In this document: positions 35,099 through 45,789 of the stretch, in pieces | How positions within the stretch are numbered: position 1 is the stretch's first letter | How the letters are laid out: every line of letters begins with the position of its first letter | DNA from: Microcyclospora pomicola | Taxonomy: Eukaryota > Ascomycota > Dothideomycetes > Capnodiales | NCBI GenBank assembly: GCA_002786065.1 | Contig: NHNY01000006.1 | Location: forward strand, 434,001 to 498,000 | DNA: 64,000 bases | Direction: 5' to 3' | Translations under genes and position numbers: made by a program | The notes under the pieces: model-generated | The model's database searches: none | Told to the model about the DNA's origin: nothing | What the model saw: only the letters and a program-made list of their open reading frames with translations

Positions 35099-35736
35099 TC
35101 TGTTTTACGACCGCTTCCGACGCTCAAGAATGCTGGTGGATGTGAAAATCTCTGATGAAGAATGCGAAAGGCAGGGAAGGCGGGTAACGAAACAAGGACG
35201 AAGAGAGAGGTTGAAATATTTGCCTTTGTGATGCTTGTGCTGCTCTCATAGCGAGTTGGGGTCTTTGCGGATTAGCCTTGCTCTCAGTGCAACATAGCGA
35301 GCCGTTGAGGTAGCCACACGCAGGGCGACACTGCATTAGTTCTAGTGGGATTGCTTTGTATTATAGGCTTAAATGGCAACGCTGTTGACTTCTGATCCGC
35401 AAACGGTATGACTGCTTATAGAAAGGCTGTTTTGAGATAATGATGTGTTGTTGATGGCTCCCAGTGCGTTGTGGCTTTGCGGTCGATCATGTGACCATCG
35501 TCTTCAATCTAAATCGTCGTTGGAATGGAACAGCTGCCTCCACCGAGACCAAATGCAGGCACTCTCCTACGAACAGTCCCATTGCGAAAACCTCACTCGC
35601 ATCGCAGGAGATGCCAGCGTCCGGATGCTAAGGCCATGATGACCGCCCACTCTATCCAACACCGTATCCTCGAGCTTTCGCCACCTCAATCCGTGGCCGT
35701 AGAAGTCGCACCTCCATCTCAAATGCCCTCGCAGGC
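35099..35736. other. Intergenic, 638 bp
   Basis: 3' flank of the RBR gene and promoter of the phosphatase gene, both on the plus strand. Short frames only; nothing recognisable. Confidence 0.55.
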
Positions 35737-37455
35737 ATGTCCAGCTCCCAACCTCACGAGCGCTACGCCGCCCATCTGCGCACGCCCTCGCCCAACAAGG
35801 ACCCAGATGCCGGCGTGAAAGGCCTCGACCATTATCAGCGCCGGCTGCCCGCCTGGCGCTTCAGGCTGCGCAACTGGCTGATCCCCGTCGTGCGCCGCGA
35901 GACGCCGTACCTGGCCGCGTTCCAGGAAGCCTGTCGCTCGCCCTTCCTCGACTCCTACTTCGCCATCTCGGCCAACCTGGGCACGCATACCTTCTTCATG
36001 ACCGCCCTGCCCATGTGCTTCTGGTGCGGCCAACCGGACTTCGGCATCGCGCTCGTGCAGATGCTGGCCCTCGGCGTGTATCTAAGCGGTGCAATCAAGG
36101 ATGCGCTGTGTCTGCCGCGGCCGCTGTCGCCGCCTTTGCAGCGTATCACGATGTCTGGCTCCGCGGCGCTGGAGTATGGCTTTCCGTCAACGCATACGAC
36201 GAATGCGGTCTCGGTGGCGGTCTTCCTTCTGTACCAGTTGTATAGTTCTCAGGCTGCTTTCTCGAACGCTTCTTACGCCATCCTGACGCTGCTATGTTTT
36301 GCGTACGCCACCTCCATCACGATTGGTCGCGTGTACTGTGGCATGCATGGACTCTTCGATGTCGTCGTTGGTGGCGCGCTGGGCGCGTTCATCGGTTGGC
36401 TTCGAATCGCATACGGAGCCAGCTTCGATCAATGGATCTTGGGGAGTGATTGGACGCATCCTGCGATTGTTCTGGCTGTCTTGGTCATCGCCGTTAGAGT
36501 CCATCCAGAACCGGCGGATAATTGTCCATGTTTTGATGACAGTGTCTCCTTCTCGGGAGTTCTCATCGGAATCGAGTTCGGCGCGTGGCACTACGCCAAC
36601 ACCATGGGATGGTCCTCGCTGACAGAGGATTTCCGGACGAGAATGTATACTCTGGAGATCAACGACGTGCTTTTCCCGATCATACGGGTCGTGCTAGGAA
36701 TCGTCACCATCTTCATCTGGCGAGCCGTCGCGAAACCACTGTTGCTTCGCTTGCTGCCTCCTATCTTTCGTTTTGTCGACGACTGGGGCTTCCGTCTGCC
36801 CCGTCGTTACTTCCTGCAATCAAGAGACTATAGTAAAGTCCCTCACTTATCGAATGATGATAGTGTCATTCCCACAGCTGCGGAGATTCCTTCCATGGTG
36901 TCCAACCTTCGCAATCCTCGCCAACGAGCCGTCTCGATCGGTCCGCAATCAGAAGCCGATGCTCGCGAGTTCATCGCCAATCGCGAACAGCGTCGTAGAG
37001 ATAGCCGCACTGATGATAAGTCGGCACGAAATCGACCCTCGTTCGCCTCGATGCGGGGGGTGAATGTGCCCTCGATATCTTTGCCATCCTCCGCCATAGA
37101 TGGCAGCGTGCTAGTAACCCCGGGCGCAGATACCGACGAGCAGGTGAATGGCTCATACATGGATGCTGGTACACTACGCCACCGCTCAGCGACCAGTAAC
37201 TCCGCTGCCAGCCTACAAGCACCCCAAGTAGAAACACAACTCCTCACGCCTCCACTCAGCGACAGCGACGCTCTACACAATGCCGCCATGGGCAAGGAAG
37301 ACGAGAAGCACGATCGCGAAATGTTCTCCAACCTGGAACTGCCCCGCGTGCGCTACGATGTCGAGGTCATCACCAAGATCATCGTCTATGCGGGCATTGC
37401 TTGGCTCGCGGTCGAGGGGGACCCTAAGCTTTTCCAGCTTATCGGCTTGGTATGA
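35737..37455 (+). CDS. Dihydrosphingosine-1-phosphate phosphatase (PAP2 family, Lcb3-like)
   Basis: Single exon, 572 aa. The three PAP2 acid-phosphatase signature motifs are intact: C1 KDALCLPRP (~119-127), C2 PSTHTTN (~150-156, catalytic His) and C3 SITIGRVYCGMHGLFDVVVG (~193-212, with Arg, His and Asp). Several hydrophobic stretches between ~65 and 340 form the multi-pass membrane domain, and a last one sits at the C-terminus (IIVYAGIAWLAVEG). The region ~370-540 is hydrophilic, rich in Ser/Arg. This layout, with C1 spaced just before a hydrophobic pair, matches fungal long-chain-base-phosphate phosphatases of the ER that return phosphorylated sphingoid bases to the ceramide pool. Start chosen as ATG in MSSSQPHERY; no upstream conserved sequence. 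Confidence 0.9.
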   Translation: MSSSQPHERYAAHLRTPSPNKDPDAGVKGLDHYQRRLPAWRFRLRNWLIPVVRRETPYLAAFQEACRSPFLDSYFAISANLGTHTFFMTALPMCFWCGQPDFGIALVQMLALGVYLSGAIKDALCLPRPLSPPLQRITMSGSAALEYGFPSTHTTNAVSVAVFLLYQLYSSQAAFSNASYAILTLLCFAYATSITIGRVYCGMHGLFDVVVGGALGAFIGWLRIAYGASFDQWILGSDWTHPAIVLAVLVIAVRVHPEPADNCPCFDDSVSFSGVLIGIEFGAWHYANTMGWSSLTEDFRTRMYTLEINDVLFPIIRVVLGIVTIFIWRAVAKPLLLRLLPPIFRFVDDWGFRLPRRYFLQSRDYSKVPHLSNDDSVIPTAAEIPSMVSNLRNPRQRAVSIGPQSEADAREFIANREQRRRDSRTDDKSARNRPSFASMRGVNVPSISLPSSAIDGSVLVTPGADTDEQVNGSYMDAGTLRHRSATSNSAASLQAPQVETQLLTPPLSDSDALHNAAMGKEDEKHDREMFSNLELPRVRYDVEVITKIIVYAGIAWLAVEGDPKLFQLIGLV

Positions 37456-37907
37456 TATGATCTATGTTATGGAGTGTAAAGGGACTTGTAGACGCGTGGT
37501 CAAGCATGAGCTGCACGATTATCACTGGCTGACATCCTGCACATGAGGGCAAGGGACGAACGAGGAGTTTCCCAATAGACTTCACGTTATGAGAGACAGC
37601 ATATGATTAATCCATGTACAGCGAGTCAAAAGACTTGAATGCCATTTGCTGACCATGCTCCGCTTTCTTCCATTTGACGAATACAAGAAATGCGGTCCAT
37701 CTCCTGACCTGAGACTCCTGCATGAAATATTCAAGCGTCGCGTGAAATGCTATGCGGCCCTCACCGCTATAAGCTGTAGACAGCCCATCCCAAACGCCAC
37801 CAGCGCCTTTGCGAGAGTTCCATCATAAGTTCCATCATTTCGTAGCGTTCGTGTCCAGGCATCGAGGAAATATTTACGTGATTCGTAACCAAATCTGCAC
37901 CCATTCT
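37456..37907. other. Convergent intergenic, 452 bp
   Basis: Shared 3' flank of the PAP2 phosphatase (plus) and the histone variant gene (minus). No coding or structural signal noted. Confidence 0.6.
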
Positions 37908-38674
37908 TCATCGCTGTGCGTCGCCGAAACCCTGTCGGTGGTGTCAGCGGTCTGCCGTGGAGAGTAGTATCTCTAGTACGTGAGGGGAAGGAGGTTGATC
38001 TAGAGTCTGGCGGATGGAGGAACTTACGTAGAGCGTCGAGCCCTGCCGCTTGAGGGCGAAGACGATGTCCGGAACCGTGACGGTCTTGCGCTTGACGTGA
38101 TCTAGAGAGGTAGTGTTAGCCGATGGGAACGCTGAGTACCGCTGGTTCGGGTGAGATGAAGCGCTTAGGATGAGGAAGCAGATGATGGCAGAAGTGAAAA
38201 ACAACAGAGCAGGTAGGTTAGCACTTACCCACGACCGCGCAGACATCTTTCAGGATCTAAAGCCGACGCCACAATCCTCAGTCAGCTCAATACCAAAGCA
38301 TCCACAACTTGACACGCCCGCCCGGGAGGGTCGTACGCACCAATTCCAGACGGTCCTTGATGACCGTTCGAATCTCATCGTAAATGCTCGCTGAGATGCG
38401 TTTGACGCCACCGCGGCGTGCGAGGCGACGGATGGCCGGCTTCGTGATACCCTGGACGTTGTCCTTAAGGATTTTTCTATAGCGCGCAGAGCCGTTAGCG
38501 AGGGTTGGTTCTTGATGGTAAGCTCTGCCGTAGGAGAGTAGCGGAGGGAAATGTGATTACGTGCCTGTGTCGTTTGCCAGCTTTTCCCTTGCCTAGGCCT
38601 TTACCGCCGAGGCCTTGGCGAATGGAAGAGGGTAAGGTGCTTCGGATGAGATTGGGCTTGCCGGAGGGTGCCAT
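37908..38674 (-). CDS. Divergent histone H4 variant (H4v-like)
   Basis: Five exons: 38674-38565, 38476-38341, 38256-38229, 38101-38028 and 37931-37908, giving 123 aa. The H4 fold is obvious: [58 protein letters not shown] and the end TLYGFG. Compared with canonical H4 (102 aa) it has ~20 extra N-terminal residues ([15 protein letters not shown]...), a one-residue insertion next to K16, Phe for Tyr88, Ser for Arg95, and a DAQR tail. Lysines equivalent to K8, K12, K16 and K20 are kept. Introns are 88, 84, 127 and 96 nt; intron 1 uses a GC donor. The counterpart known to me is Neurospora H4v, a rare divergent H4 of filamentous fungi; canonical H4 genes lie elsewhere. Confidence 0.9.
38477..38564 (-). 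other. GC-AG intron in the H4 variant gene
   Basis: The exon ends CACAG and the intron opens GCACGT, with CTAAC upstream of the TATAG acceptor. Only this junction gives KRHR-KILKDN in frame; the nearby GTAATC donor at 38560 leads to a stop within four codons of the next exon. AG|GCNNGT is the accepted form of rare GC-AG introns. Confidence 0.85.
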
Positions 38675-39146
38675 GGTGTGAAACTGTGAATACGGAGCGG
38701 AGAAAAGATGGATATGGCGTAGTGATTGTAGAGCGAGTGGAGTGTAGAATATGAACGAACGGTGTTTGATGTATAGTTGGTCAGAAGTGAGATTTATGTT
38801 GTTGTTGTGCAACTGAAGTGATGTTCACTTGTGAGGAATTGGAGCCAGCGCGCTAGCGTTGATAACACTCATACTCACTCGAAAGTCAACATGCGAGCAG
38901 TATTGCAGTACAGTGAGGAGGTACGCAGGCACAAAAAGATGAGTGGAAGTGTAGATATCATCGGGTAATTGTTGGTGAAGATGTAGATGTGCATTCAATC
39001 GTGCGTTGAAAGAAATGGAGACTACTCCATTAAAATCCTGAGCATTACTGTACGTACAAGACATCACTAGCAACCATTCGAGCAGGAGGCCATGGACCAC
39101 ATGACCACGAATCAAACATCATATCATAAGACTCGTGCCGGATGAC
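38675..39146. other. Intergenic, H4v promoter and SVF1 3' flank
   Basis: About 470 bp. An in-frame ATG exists upstream of the chosen H4v start (38812), but its added residues look like leader sequence. Nothing else seen. Confidence 0.5.
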
Positions 39147-40432
39147 CTATGAAATGAAAGTGGCCTCCATGAACAGGTTGCCCTCCTCCTCCTTCACCTC
39201 GCCATCTATAGTGACCTTGATCGTCATCTTTGGGGTATACTACAGAACGTTAGCGGATGACTTCGACATTAGTGGACCGAGTGCAATTACCTGATAGATG
39301 TATGGCTTGGTGCCTGATGCACCAGCAACAATTTGCTTCACAAACTTGGGCAGCTCACCCATCACGTCCACGCGGTCTATCCGCGCTGGCAATGTCCCGG
39401 AAAGTTCAGCCTTCACAGACTTGCCATCTTTAGTCTGTCCCTCCCAAGTGAATGTCACTGCACCAGGCTCGGGCCAATCGTTATCTGGATCGCCTCTAAC
39501 CTCAGTATGCTGTGCCTTAACTTGTGGAGAAGCGCCGCCGATCAAGATCCCAGCATCAGTGGCGATAGCACCTGTGGCAACTGTGGTCTGACCGTAAGAT
39601 GGCGGTGTGACAAAGTCCATCAAGATGGCAGAGTACGACGGTGACTGGAAGTCGCAGAAGTTCCACTTCGAAGCCGCGAAATGCGGTTTCATGCCCTGCA
39701 GAGCGTGCGAAAGTGCACCACCGCCGTTGAAGTTGACCGGACCATTCTTCGTGATGATAGTCCCCTCCACTTTACATCTCGGCCAGAATGCATGCAGCAT
39801 GCGTCCCCATGGCTTCTTTGGATCGGTGCCAAAGTAGCTTGTTCCGTTCTCACCCGCGACGAAACCTGGAGTCACCCGTGTAAACTTCATATCCACAACA
39901 CTGTTCTTGTTGACATTCGACTTGATTGTATAGGATGTGCCGTCTTCGCTGATCTCCATGGAACAGCCATCAGCCTTGAAGTTCTGCTTGTCTGCGCTGA
40001 AAGAGAAGTGCGAGACATTGTCGGTGGACCACAGGTGAGGCTGGCCTGGCGTTGGGTAAATGATCTTGGTGCTGAACTGCGCGGTGGTCCGGACGCCCCT
40101 TGGCTGAGGTATCAGCATTGCTACGAGGCATGAAATCGCAACATGCACTCACAAGACATTGCTGTAGATGACTTGCAGCAAGCCGACGTGACCATCGTCA
40201 CTGTGCATGTAGAAAGACTTGCTTTCGACATTGGTCGAGTCCATGACTGCCCATGCTAGATCCTCCTTCTTCAACTCCGAGTACGGAGTCGTCTTGGCCT
40301 GGTCGGCGACAGACTGAATGGCGGAGGGGCCATAGACGGGTTCTGTGACACCAACGCTGTGGTATGTCAGTAGTGGAGGTGACGATGACAGCAGACAGAA
40401 GATGCACACGTGTTCTTGACCCAGTTCAACAT
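39147..40432 (-). CDS. SVF1: Survival factor Svf1 family protein
   Basis: Four exons: 40432-40410, 40356-40153, 40098-39291 and 39239-39147, giving 375 aa. Introns are short (53, 54, 51 nt) with GTGTGC, GTGAGT and GTAATT donors; the second uses the AG of CCAAG, not the nearer CAG, because only that keeps SNVLGVRTTAQF in frame. The protein opens MLNWVKNTVGVTEPVYGP and carries the family blocks STNVESKSFY, DGHVGLLQVIYSNV, GTSYFGTDPKKPWGRM, FWPRCKVEGTI, HALQGMKPHFAASKWNFC and the C-terminus EEEGNLFMEATFIS. Svf1 is a lipocalin-like protein (two barrel domains) needed for survival under oxidative and cold stress in yeast and linked to sphingolipid/ceramide handling. Its N-terminal helix is the reported membrane-binding element in yeast. 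Confidence 0.93.
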
Positions 40433-40789
40433 GTTGGTCTGGCGGGCGAGGAGTGGCACAGGTATGGTATACCAATGCAATATGGTCGTCGGATATATGC
40501 AGGAACCGTATGCGATCCTGATGCAAAGCGCGGTGAGCTGGAGTGACGTCGATAAGAGTGCCCGCGCTACCTTATCTTCACGTGTCGCTCATCCCCATGG
40601 TAACAGACTAAACAATCACACTCGGCTTTCCAGACTCCATCACTACCTATCTATAGTTGTTATACACAAGTCAATCATACCGCAATCGAATTATCCGTTC
40701 CTCTTGAAGCGCGCACAAACCACACTGGTATTGTTACTGTCCACGCGATCTCTACATTTCAGCAGCTGGAGTCTCTCCCCATTCCAGCC
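40433..40789. promoter_or_regulatory. Divergent promoter region, SVF1 / RHO4
   Basis: 357 bp between the start codons of SVF1 (minus) and RHO4 (plus); both promoters and leaders must fit here. A pyrimidine-rich stretch precedes the RHO4 ATG, common for fungal start regions. No specific operator recognised. Confidence 0.6.
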
Positions 40790-41727
40790 ATGTCTGTCTC
40801 AGTTGTTCAGAACTTCGACCACGTCCGGCGCAAGAACAGTTCCAAATCGTTCCTCACACGCAATGATTCATACCGCCGTTCAGCTTGTGGCTCAGACGGC
40901 ACGGCAACCACTGCATCATCAAGCGCCCGAACCAACATCACAGCACCGCCAGAGTACAGCAAGAAGTTTGTTGTTGTTGGGGATGGAGGATGCGGCAAAA
41001 CCTGTCTGTTAATCTCGTATAGCCAAGGAGTGTTTCCAGAGGTACGTGATCTTGGGAGAAGATTGAGTCGTATTTCGAGCGATCCACTCAGTCATGATAC
41101 TGATACGATCACAGAAATACGTGCCCACCGTATTCGAAAACTACATCACACATGTCGAGCACAAGCCATCAGGTAAAGGTGTGGAACTCGCATTATGGGA
41201 CACAGCCGGACAGGAGGAGTACGATCGATTGCGACCTCTCTCGTACCCAGAAACAGACCTCTTGTTCGTATGCTTTGCCATTGACTGTCCCAATTCATTG
41301 GAGAACGTGCTAGATAAGGTACATCGCATCCGACATCGCGCTTATGATATCCTACTGACTTGCTTCGCAGTGGTACCCCGAGGTACTCCACTTTTGTCCG
41401 ACCACGCCCATCATACTTTGTGGCCTTAAATCAGATCTCCGGAACAAGCGCACATGTATCGAGCTTCTCAAATCCCAAGGTTTGACGCCAGTCACACAGG
41501 TTCAAGGAAAGGCGGTGGCGCAGAAAATGGGCGCACTATACATGGAGTGCTCGTCCAAGGAACTGACGGGTGTACACGAGATCTTCGACACCGCCATCGA
41601 CATAGCAGTACGAGGCCAGGATGTTGAGGATGAAGGTCCAGCTGCCAAGGGCGCGACGAGCACGTCTTATGCAGGCCAAAGCATGCCTGTGAAGAAGAAG
41701 AAGCGCAGTAATTGCAAGATCCTCTGA
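40790..41727 (+). CDS. RHO4: Rho-type small GTPase Rho4
   Basis: Three exons: 40790-41041, 41115-41318 and 41371-41727, giving 270 aa. Introns (73 and 52 nt) are both phase 0, with GTACGT and GTACAT donors. A ~55-residue Ser/Thr-rich N-terminal extension precedes the GTPase fold, typical of Rho4. G motifs: P-loop GDGGCGKT (64-71), switch [10 protein letters not shown], switch [20 protein letters not shown] (Rho-type), [10 protein letters not shown] in the NKxD position and ECSSKE in the SAK position. The C-terminus [11 protein letters not shown] has a polybasic run and a CAAX box (CKIL) ending in Leu, suggesting geranylgeranylation. In filamentous fungi Rho4 acts with formin and the septation machinery at the contractile ring. 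SVF1 shares its promoter region. Confidence 0.95.
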
Positions 41728-42163
41728 GCGAGCCTGTCCTCACAAAGCGTGAGGTATGTGCTTTGCTCTTAGGTCGGGGCAACGATCGTTAACACTCGCT
41801 CTCTTTCTGCTACAGGACTCGACGCATCTACTGCAGTGCTTCCGCTAGCGGTGGATCACATGGCTTACGTGCGCGCTCTCTTACGCGAAATGCGGTATTT
41901 GGTCTGGTCTGGCTTCCGGCGTCGATGATTGGGGTACGCGCAAGGACAAATGCATATGGGTTGGAGTTTGTCGAGTTAGGGGTGAGGCAGGATCACCAGC
42001 GCAGTGCGCGTGGTCTTTGTGCGAATCACAAAAGGAGACTCTGTATAATCACGACGTTTCTTTCGGCAATGAATAAATATGAAGTTTATGCTCTGTTCAT
42101 GCTTCGTGGGTATCATTCGTGCTTGACCATCTACTGATCCGCACTCGGCGATGCCTGTGCTGC
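41728..42163. other. Convergent intergenic, 436 bp
   Basis: 3' flanks of RHO4 (plus) and DAD1 (minus). No further feature recognised. Confidence 0.6.
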
Positions 42164-42573
42164 TTACGACCTCCTTTCTGGGGCCGGTGCTGCGTCCTTT
42201 GTGTCAGTTCCAGTGTCCTTGTCCGACTCTCTGCTCGGTGCTGGAGCCATGACATTCTCGAACTGTGACCACAATCCCTCCACCTGAGAAAATTCGTTGC
42301 CGACCTGTTAGACTTGTAAGCAAATCAACCGGTTTTGTGATTGACGAGGCTGCTCGAGGAGCAACCTCTGGCGTCACCACTCACAGCGATCACACCTTCC
42401 AGACTGCGATTTAATTTGTTGAGGTTTTGGAGGACATTCTCCAAGCTCTGCCGTACAATGTTAGTACCGTACGCCCAGTAACCAACGTCAAGAGAAAAGC
42501 TTACCGCACTGACATCGCTAAGCACGAGCTCTCTTTGAGTTTCGAAATAGGTTTTTGTGGTAGTTGATGACAT
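42164..42573 (-). CDS. DAD1: DASH complex subunit Dad1
   Basis: Three exons: 42573-42505, 42447-42385 and 42304-42164, giving 90 aa, a normal Dad1 size. Introns (57 and 80 nt) are both phase 0 with GTAAGC and GTGAGT donors and CAG acceptors. The joined protein shows the Dad1 pattern: [15 protein letters not shown], then [20 protein letters not shown] and [19 protein letters not shown], two helices that pack in the DASH/Dam1 heterodecamer. The last ~25 residues ([10 protein letters not shown]...) are hydrophilic and variable. DASH forms rings or oligomers on spindle microtubules and couples them to kinetochores. Each exon is too short to be found as a stand-alone frame. Confidence 0.93.
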
Positions 42574-42810
42574 TGCTGATTTTTGATTGATATTGATGTT
42601 GCGGCCGCTGGGGAGACGCGCAGAGATGTCGCGTACCTTTCTTGGTGGAAGTGGAGGTGATGCCGAGGCCCGTTCGCGTGAACTTCATCGCAGCGACTGC
42701 TGCATTTTACCAATTACCTGTATTCTATCACCCACCGTTCACATCCATGATACCTGGACCGCAAATGCTCAGCTTCCAGCGGCTTATATGACGCCGTTCC
42801 CTCATCGACC
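42574..42810. promoter_or_regulatory. Divergent promoter region, DAD1 / PEX12
   Basis: Only 237 bp separate the start codons of DAD1 (minus) and PEX12 (plus), with a NotI-like GCGGCCGC word at 42601-42608. Shared or overlapping promoters are expected. Confidence 0.6.
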
Positions 42811-44190
42811 ATGGAGTTCATGACCTCGCTGCAGTCCGGCCTGGACGAGCAGAAACCCTCGCTCTTCGAATTGCTCTCCGAACAACAGCTCTCCTCCTTG
42901 ATCCCACCCTCTCTTCGCTACCTCCTCGCCGTCGCAACCCACCGCCATCCACGCTACTTACTTCGCATCCTCAACTCTTTCGACGAACTTTATGCATTGC
43001 TTTCATTACTGGTCGAGCGACATTATCTTCACACTTACGGGGGTGGGTTTACGGAGAACTTCTATGGCATCAAACGCGAACGGGTGTTGCGAGTCAAGGG
43101 CGGCGAGGTGCCGCGTGCTGGACTTGGAGCTCCTTCGGAAGTCCGAGAGACCTTGCAGTTACGGACGAAAGACGTATGGGCCAATCTCGCGGTGATGGTG
43201 CTGTTGCCGTACACTAAGAGAAAGCTGGACGAGAGCTATGACATTCATGCAGCGTCGGTCAACATGCTAGGGCCCTCATACAGAGATCGGGAGCAATACC
43301 CGTCATCTGGAACAGTCAAACAGAGGGTGATGTGGTTGTATAAATGGTTTCTACGGAAGATCTACCCCAGCGTGAATGCTGCGTACTATTTCTCGCTGCT
43401 GGCTTTCAATCTCGCATATCTCTTCGACGGCTCGAAGTACCACTCACCATTCCTCTGGCTGATTGGCACGAGAATGAGACGCATGAATGATGCAGACCGG
43501 AGAAGCATTGCCCAGGCACAAGCACCCAAGCCGAGACCAGGACTTACGCCAGGTCAGACCAACTCCATCTTCAGTCCTCGGTTGTTCACCGAGACGGTGT
43601 ATCCTCGGATGCTGTCGAGCCTAAGCATCCTGCTTCCGACCTCAATCTTTGCGTTGAAGTTCTTGGAGTGGTGGCATGCATCGGATTTCGCAAGACAGCT
43701 GTCCAGGAAAGCTACTGAGGGTCTAGAACTGCCTCCGCCGACTGTTGCAGGACTTCCGACTCATCTGAGAAACACCAAGACGGAAGACAGCGGTGATAAG
43801 ACCCGCCGTGACTCTGGTGTTGGCAACCCACCCATCTCGTCGTTGACACATCTTCCCATCCTCACCGTTGCTGCACCAGCATACACCACTGCCGATCACT
43901 CAAACACAACCAATGTCTGTCCCATCTGTCTCGGGGAGATTCAAACAGCGACAGCTGCGCAGACTGGCTTCGTGTACTGCTATACCTGTATCTATAAATG
44001 GGTCGAGGGCGAACATCCGAGACAAGAAGCATTCATGGAGGGCTCTGGTGAAGAAGAAGCAGCGCAGGGCTGGTTCGAGCAAGGTGGTGGCAGCAGAGTT
44101 GGAAAGTGGGAGAGCGGTGCCGGAAGGGATGCAGTCACCGGACGGAGACTGCTGGGCGGAACGAGTGGACTGCGGAGGGTCATCATTTGA
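42811..44190 (+). CDS. PEX12: Peroxin-12 (Pex12), peroxisomal RING-finger translocation subunit
   Basis: Single exon, 459 aa. N-terminal block [26 protein letters not shown] and [22 protein letters not shown] are the conserved Pex2/Pex12-type start, followed by [18 protein letters not shown]. Hydrophobic helices at ~120-140, ~190-220 and ~270-290 form the membrane domain. The C-terminal RING starts at [13 protein letters not shown] (~369) and continues with [10 protein letters not shown]; as in other Pex12 proteins several zinc ligands are absent, so fewer metal ions are bound. It ends in the conserved G-R-x-x-L region ([18 protein letters not shown]). With Pex2 and Pex10 it builds the ligase channel that ubiquitinates and recycles the Pex5 import receptor. 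Confidence 0.94.
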   Translation: MEFMTSLQSGLDEQKPSLFELLSEQQLSSLIPPSLRYLLAVATHRHPRYLLRILNSFDELYALLSLLVERHYLHTYGGGFTENFYGIKRERVLRVKGGEVPRAGLGAPSEVRETLQLRTKDVWANLAVMVLLPYTKRKLDESYDIHAASVNMLGPSYRDREQYPSSGTVKQRVMWLYKWFLRKIYPSVNAAYYFSLLAFNLAYLFDGSKYHSPFLWLIGTRMRRMNDADRRSIAQAQAPKPRPGLTPGQTNSIFSPRLFTETVYPRMLSSLSILLPTSIFALKFLEWWHASDFARQLSRKATEGLELPPPTVAGLPTHLRNTKTEDSGDKTRRDSGVGNPPISSLTHLPILTVAAPAYTTADHSNTTNVCPICLGEIQTATAAQTGFVYCYTCIYKWVEGEHPRQEAFMEGSGEEEAAQGWFEQGGGSRVGKWESGAGRDAVTGRRLLGGTSGLRRVII

Positions 44191-45789
44191 TCTCGATGGA
44201 TCAGTTCATTACTTTTGAAGACAATTTTTGGGCCCAAGAGGTGCCCACCGTACTACCTGGATTTGCTAATCCCAGGCTGGATCGAACATTGAAGCTGTAA
44301 CGCAATGTGTAGACAAGCCTGTCGCTCTGTCCGGAGCCCGTCGATCCGCGGAGAATCCGATTGTCGATCCTGGGATCACAGTACTCAAAGACAGATGGGG
44401 ACCTGGTGGTGTTGCAGAAGACCGCAGGTGCTCGACGAACTTGCCCACTCAGGCGAGCCTTTCATGCCGGAGACACTCAGCTTCTGGCTTAGATGTCATG
44501 TCAGAGGCCACGCATAGTAGCAGAGAGCAGGCCAACGACTGGGGACAAAAAGACTCGGAGTAATCCGAAATGGCTGTATGCAACTTTGCTGGAGCCGCTT
44601 CTATTCGATTGTTGTTCTTTGCAACAACCACATCAGACCACTCTATCTCGGACGGTAATGCCGCAGCTGCGCCTCGCCTGTGCCGGAATGAACAAGCATA
44701 GTATACCGTGCCTGGTCAATTCAGCACTCATCACTCTGCCGCAACAACGTGATTCCATTTCATTCCTCCTCGCTTGTGGGGATGTGGAATCAATGTTTCC
44801 CGCTGACGTTTCAACACAAACACTAAAGCTGTTGCACGCACGGCACGGCGGATCTATGCTGAAACATGAATGTTTTGGTCTCCGGAATGAGATCATTAAC
44901 GTACCCCGAATATGCTGGAGATCTGGATTCAAAATAGCTGGCGATGTTTTTAGCACACACGGAGGGACCAAGAAACAGCTCGATGGACCCCACGCTAACT
45001 TCACCTTCGATGAGCTGCATGATGAGTTGGTGCCTGCGCATGAAATTTTCGTGCCTGAGCTTCCCCGCAATCCAATCTGATCGCTAGAACGCAGCCACGC
45101 GTGTCAGCGTTTGGAATCAGCAGTTCCCATGGACATATTGATGATCAATCTTGATTCACTGCGCTCTTCAGTATGTACGCCATGATTACAGCTGTCGACC
45201 ATCTCCCTGCGCTTCTACCGCGTTCGCTTAACGACGTCCCTGTTCCCGAATGAGGCACAGCATGGATATCAAAAGACACTATGACGAATTATCTATGGTT
45301 GGCGACGCGCGAGAGCGTCATACGCTGCCAATTCTTTCCGAAAGTCCCTATACCTTGGACTCTACGATTTGAGGCCTGGACAATACCTTTGTCGTGCCGG
45401 ATCAATGCCGGACTACTGGACACCCTGTCCTAGCAGGACCCTGTGGGTGGAGTCGCCCGTCAATGCCTAGCCCCACTGTCCAGACAAGAACTGCGGCTCA
45501 CACCTGACGTCCTCGAGGGGAAAAATGACTGAATGTCTGCATCTTCCTCCATCATTGGATATGCCGAGCGTGTTTGTAAGACTGTGACGTAGATGATCTG
45601 ACGGAAAGACCAGGATCCAGCGCGTGTCACAGCTCTTCGTGCTTTTGGTTAGCAGCCCGCCTCAAAGCGCTGATGGCTTGTTGCGTAGGTAGATACTTTC
45701 GAGTAGACATTCAATAAGTACAAGTGAGGTTGTCAAGCAGCTTCTTCTCGTTCGATTCACATCTCCTGCCCCAGCTCATCTCTTGAACC
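44191..45789. other. Intergenic, 1.6 kb
   Basis: Between PEX12 and EGT1. A plus-strand frame of 195 codons (44493-45080) and an antisense one of 145 codons overlap each other; neither shows a recognisable domain, and they are not called as genes. The part nearest 45790 should be the EGT1 promoter. Confidence 0.5.

Noticed and set aside
38551-38560. Conventional GT donor (GTAATC) for H4v intron 1
   Set aside because: Joining there to the 38476 acceptor gives a stop within four codons; only the GC donor preserves the H4 sequence.
40101-40107. Nearer CAG acceptor for SVF1 intron 2
   Set aside because: It would shift the frame and lose the conserved GVRTTAQF block; the AG at 40100-40099 keeps it.
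44493-45080. 195-codon plus-strand frame between PEX12 and EGT1
   Set aside because: No domain, Cys/His/Ser-rich, and a 145-codon frame on the opposite strand overlaps it. A lineage-specific gene cannot be excluded.
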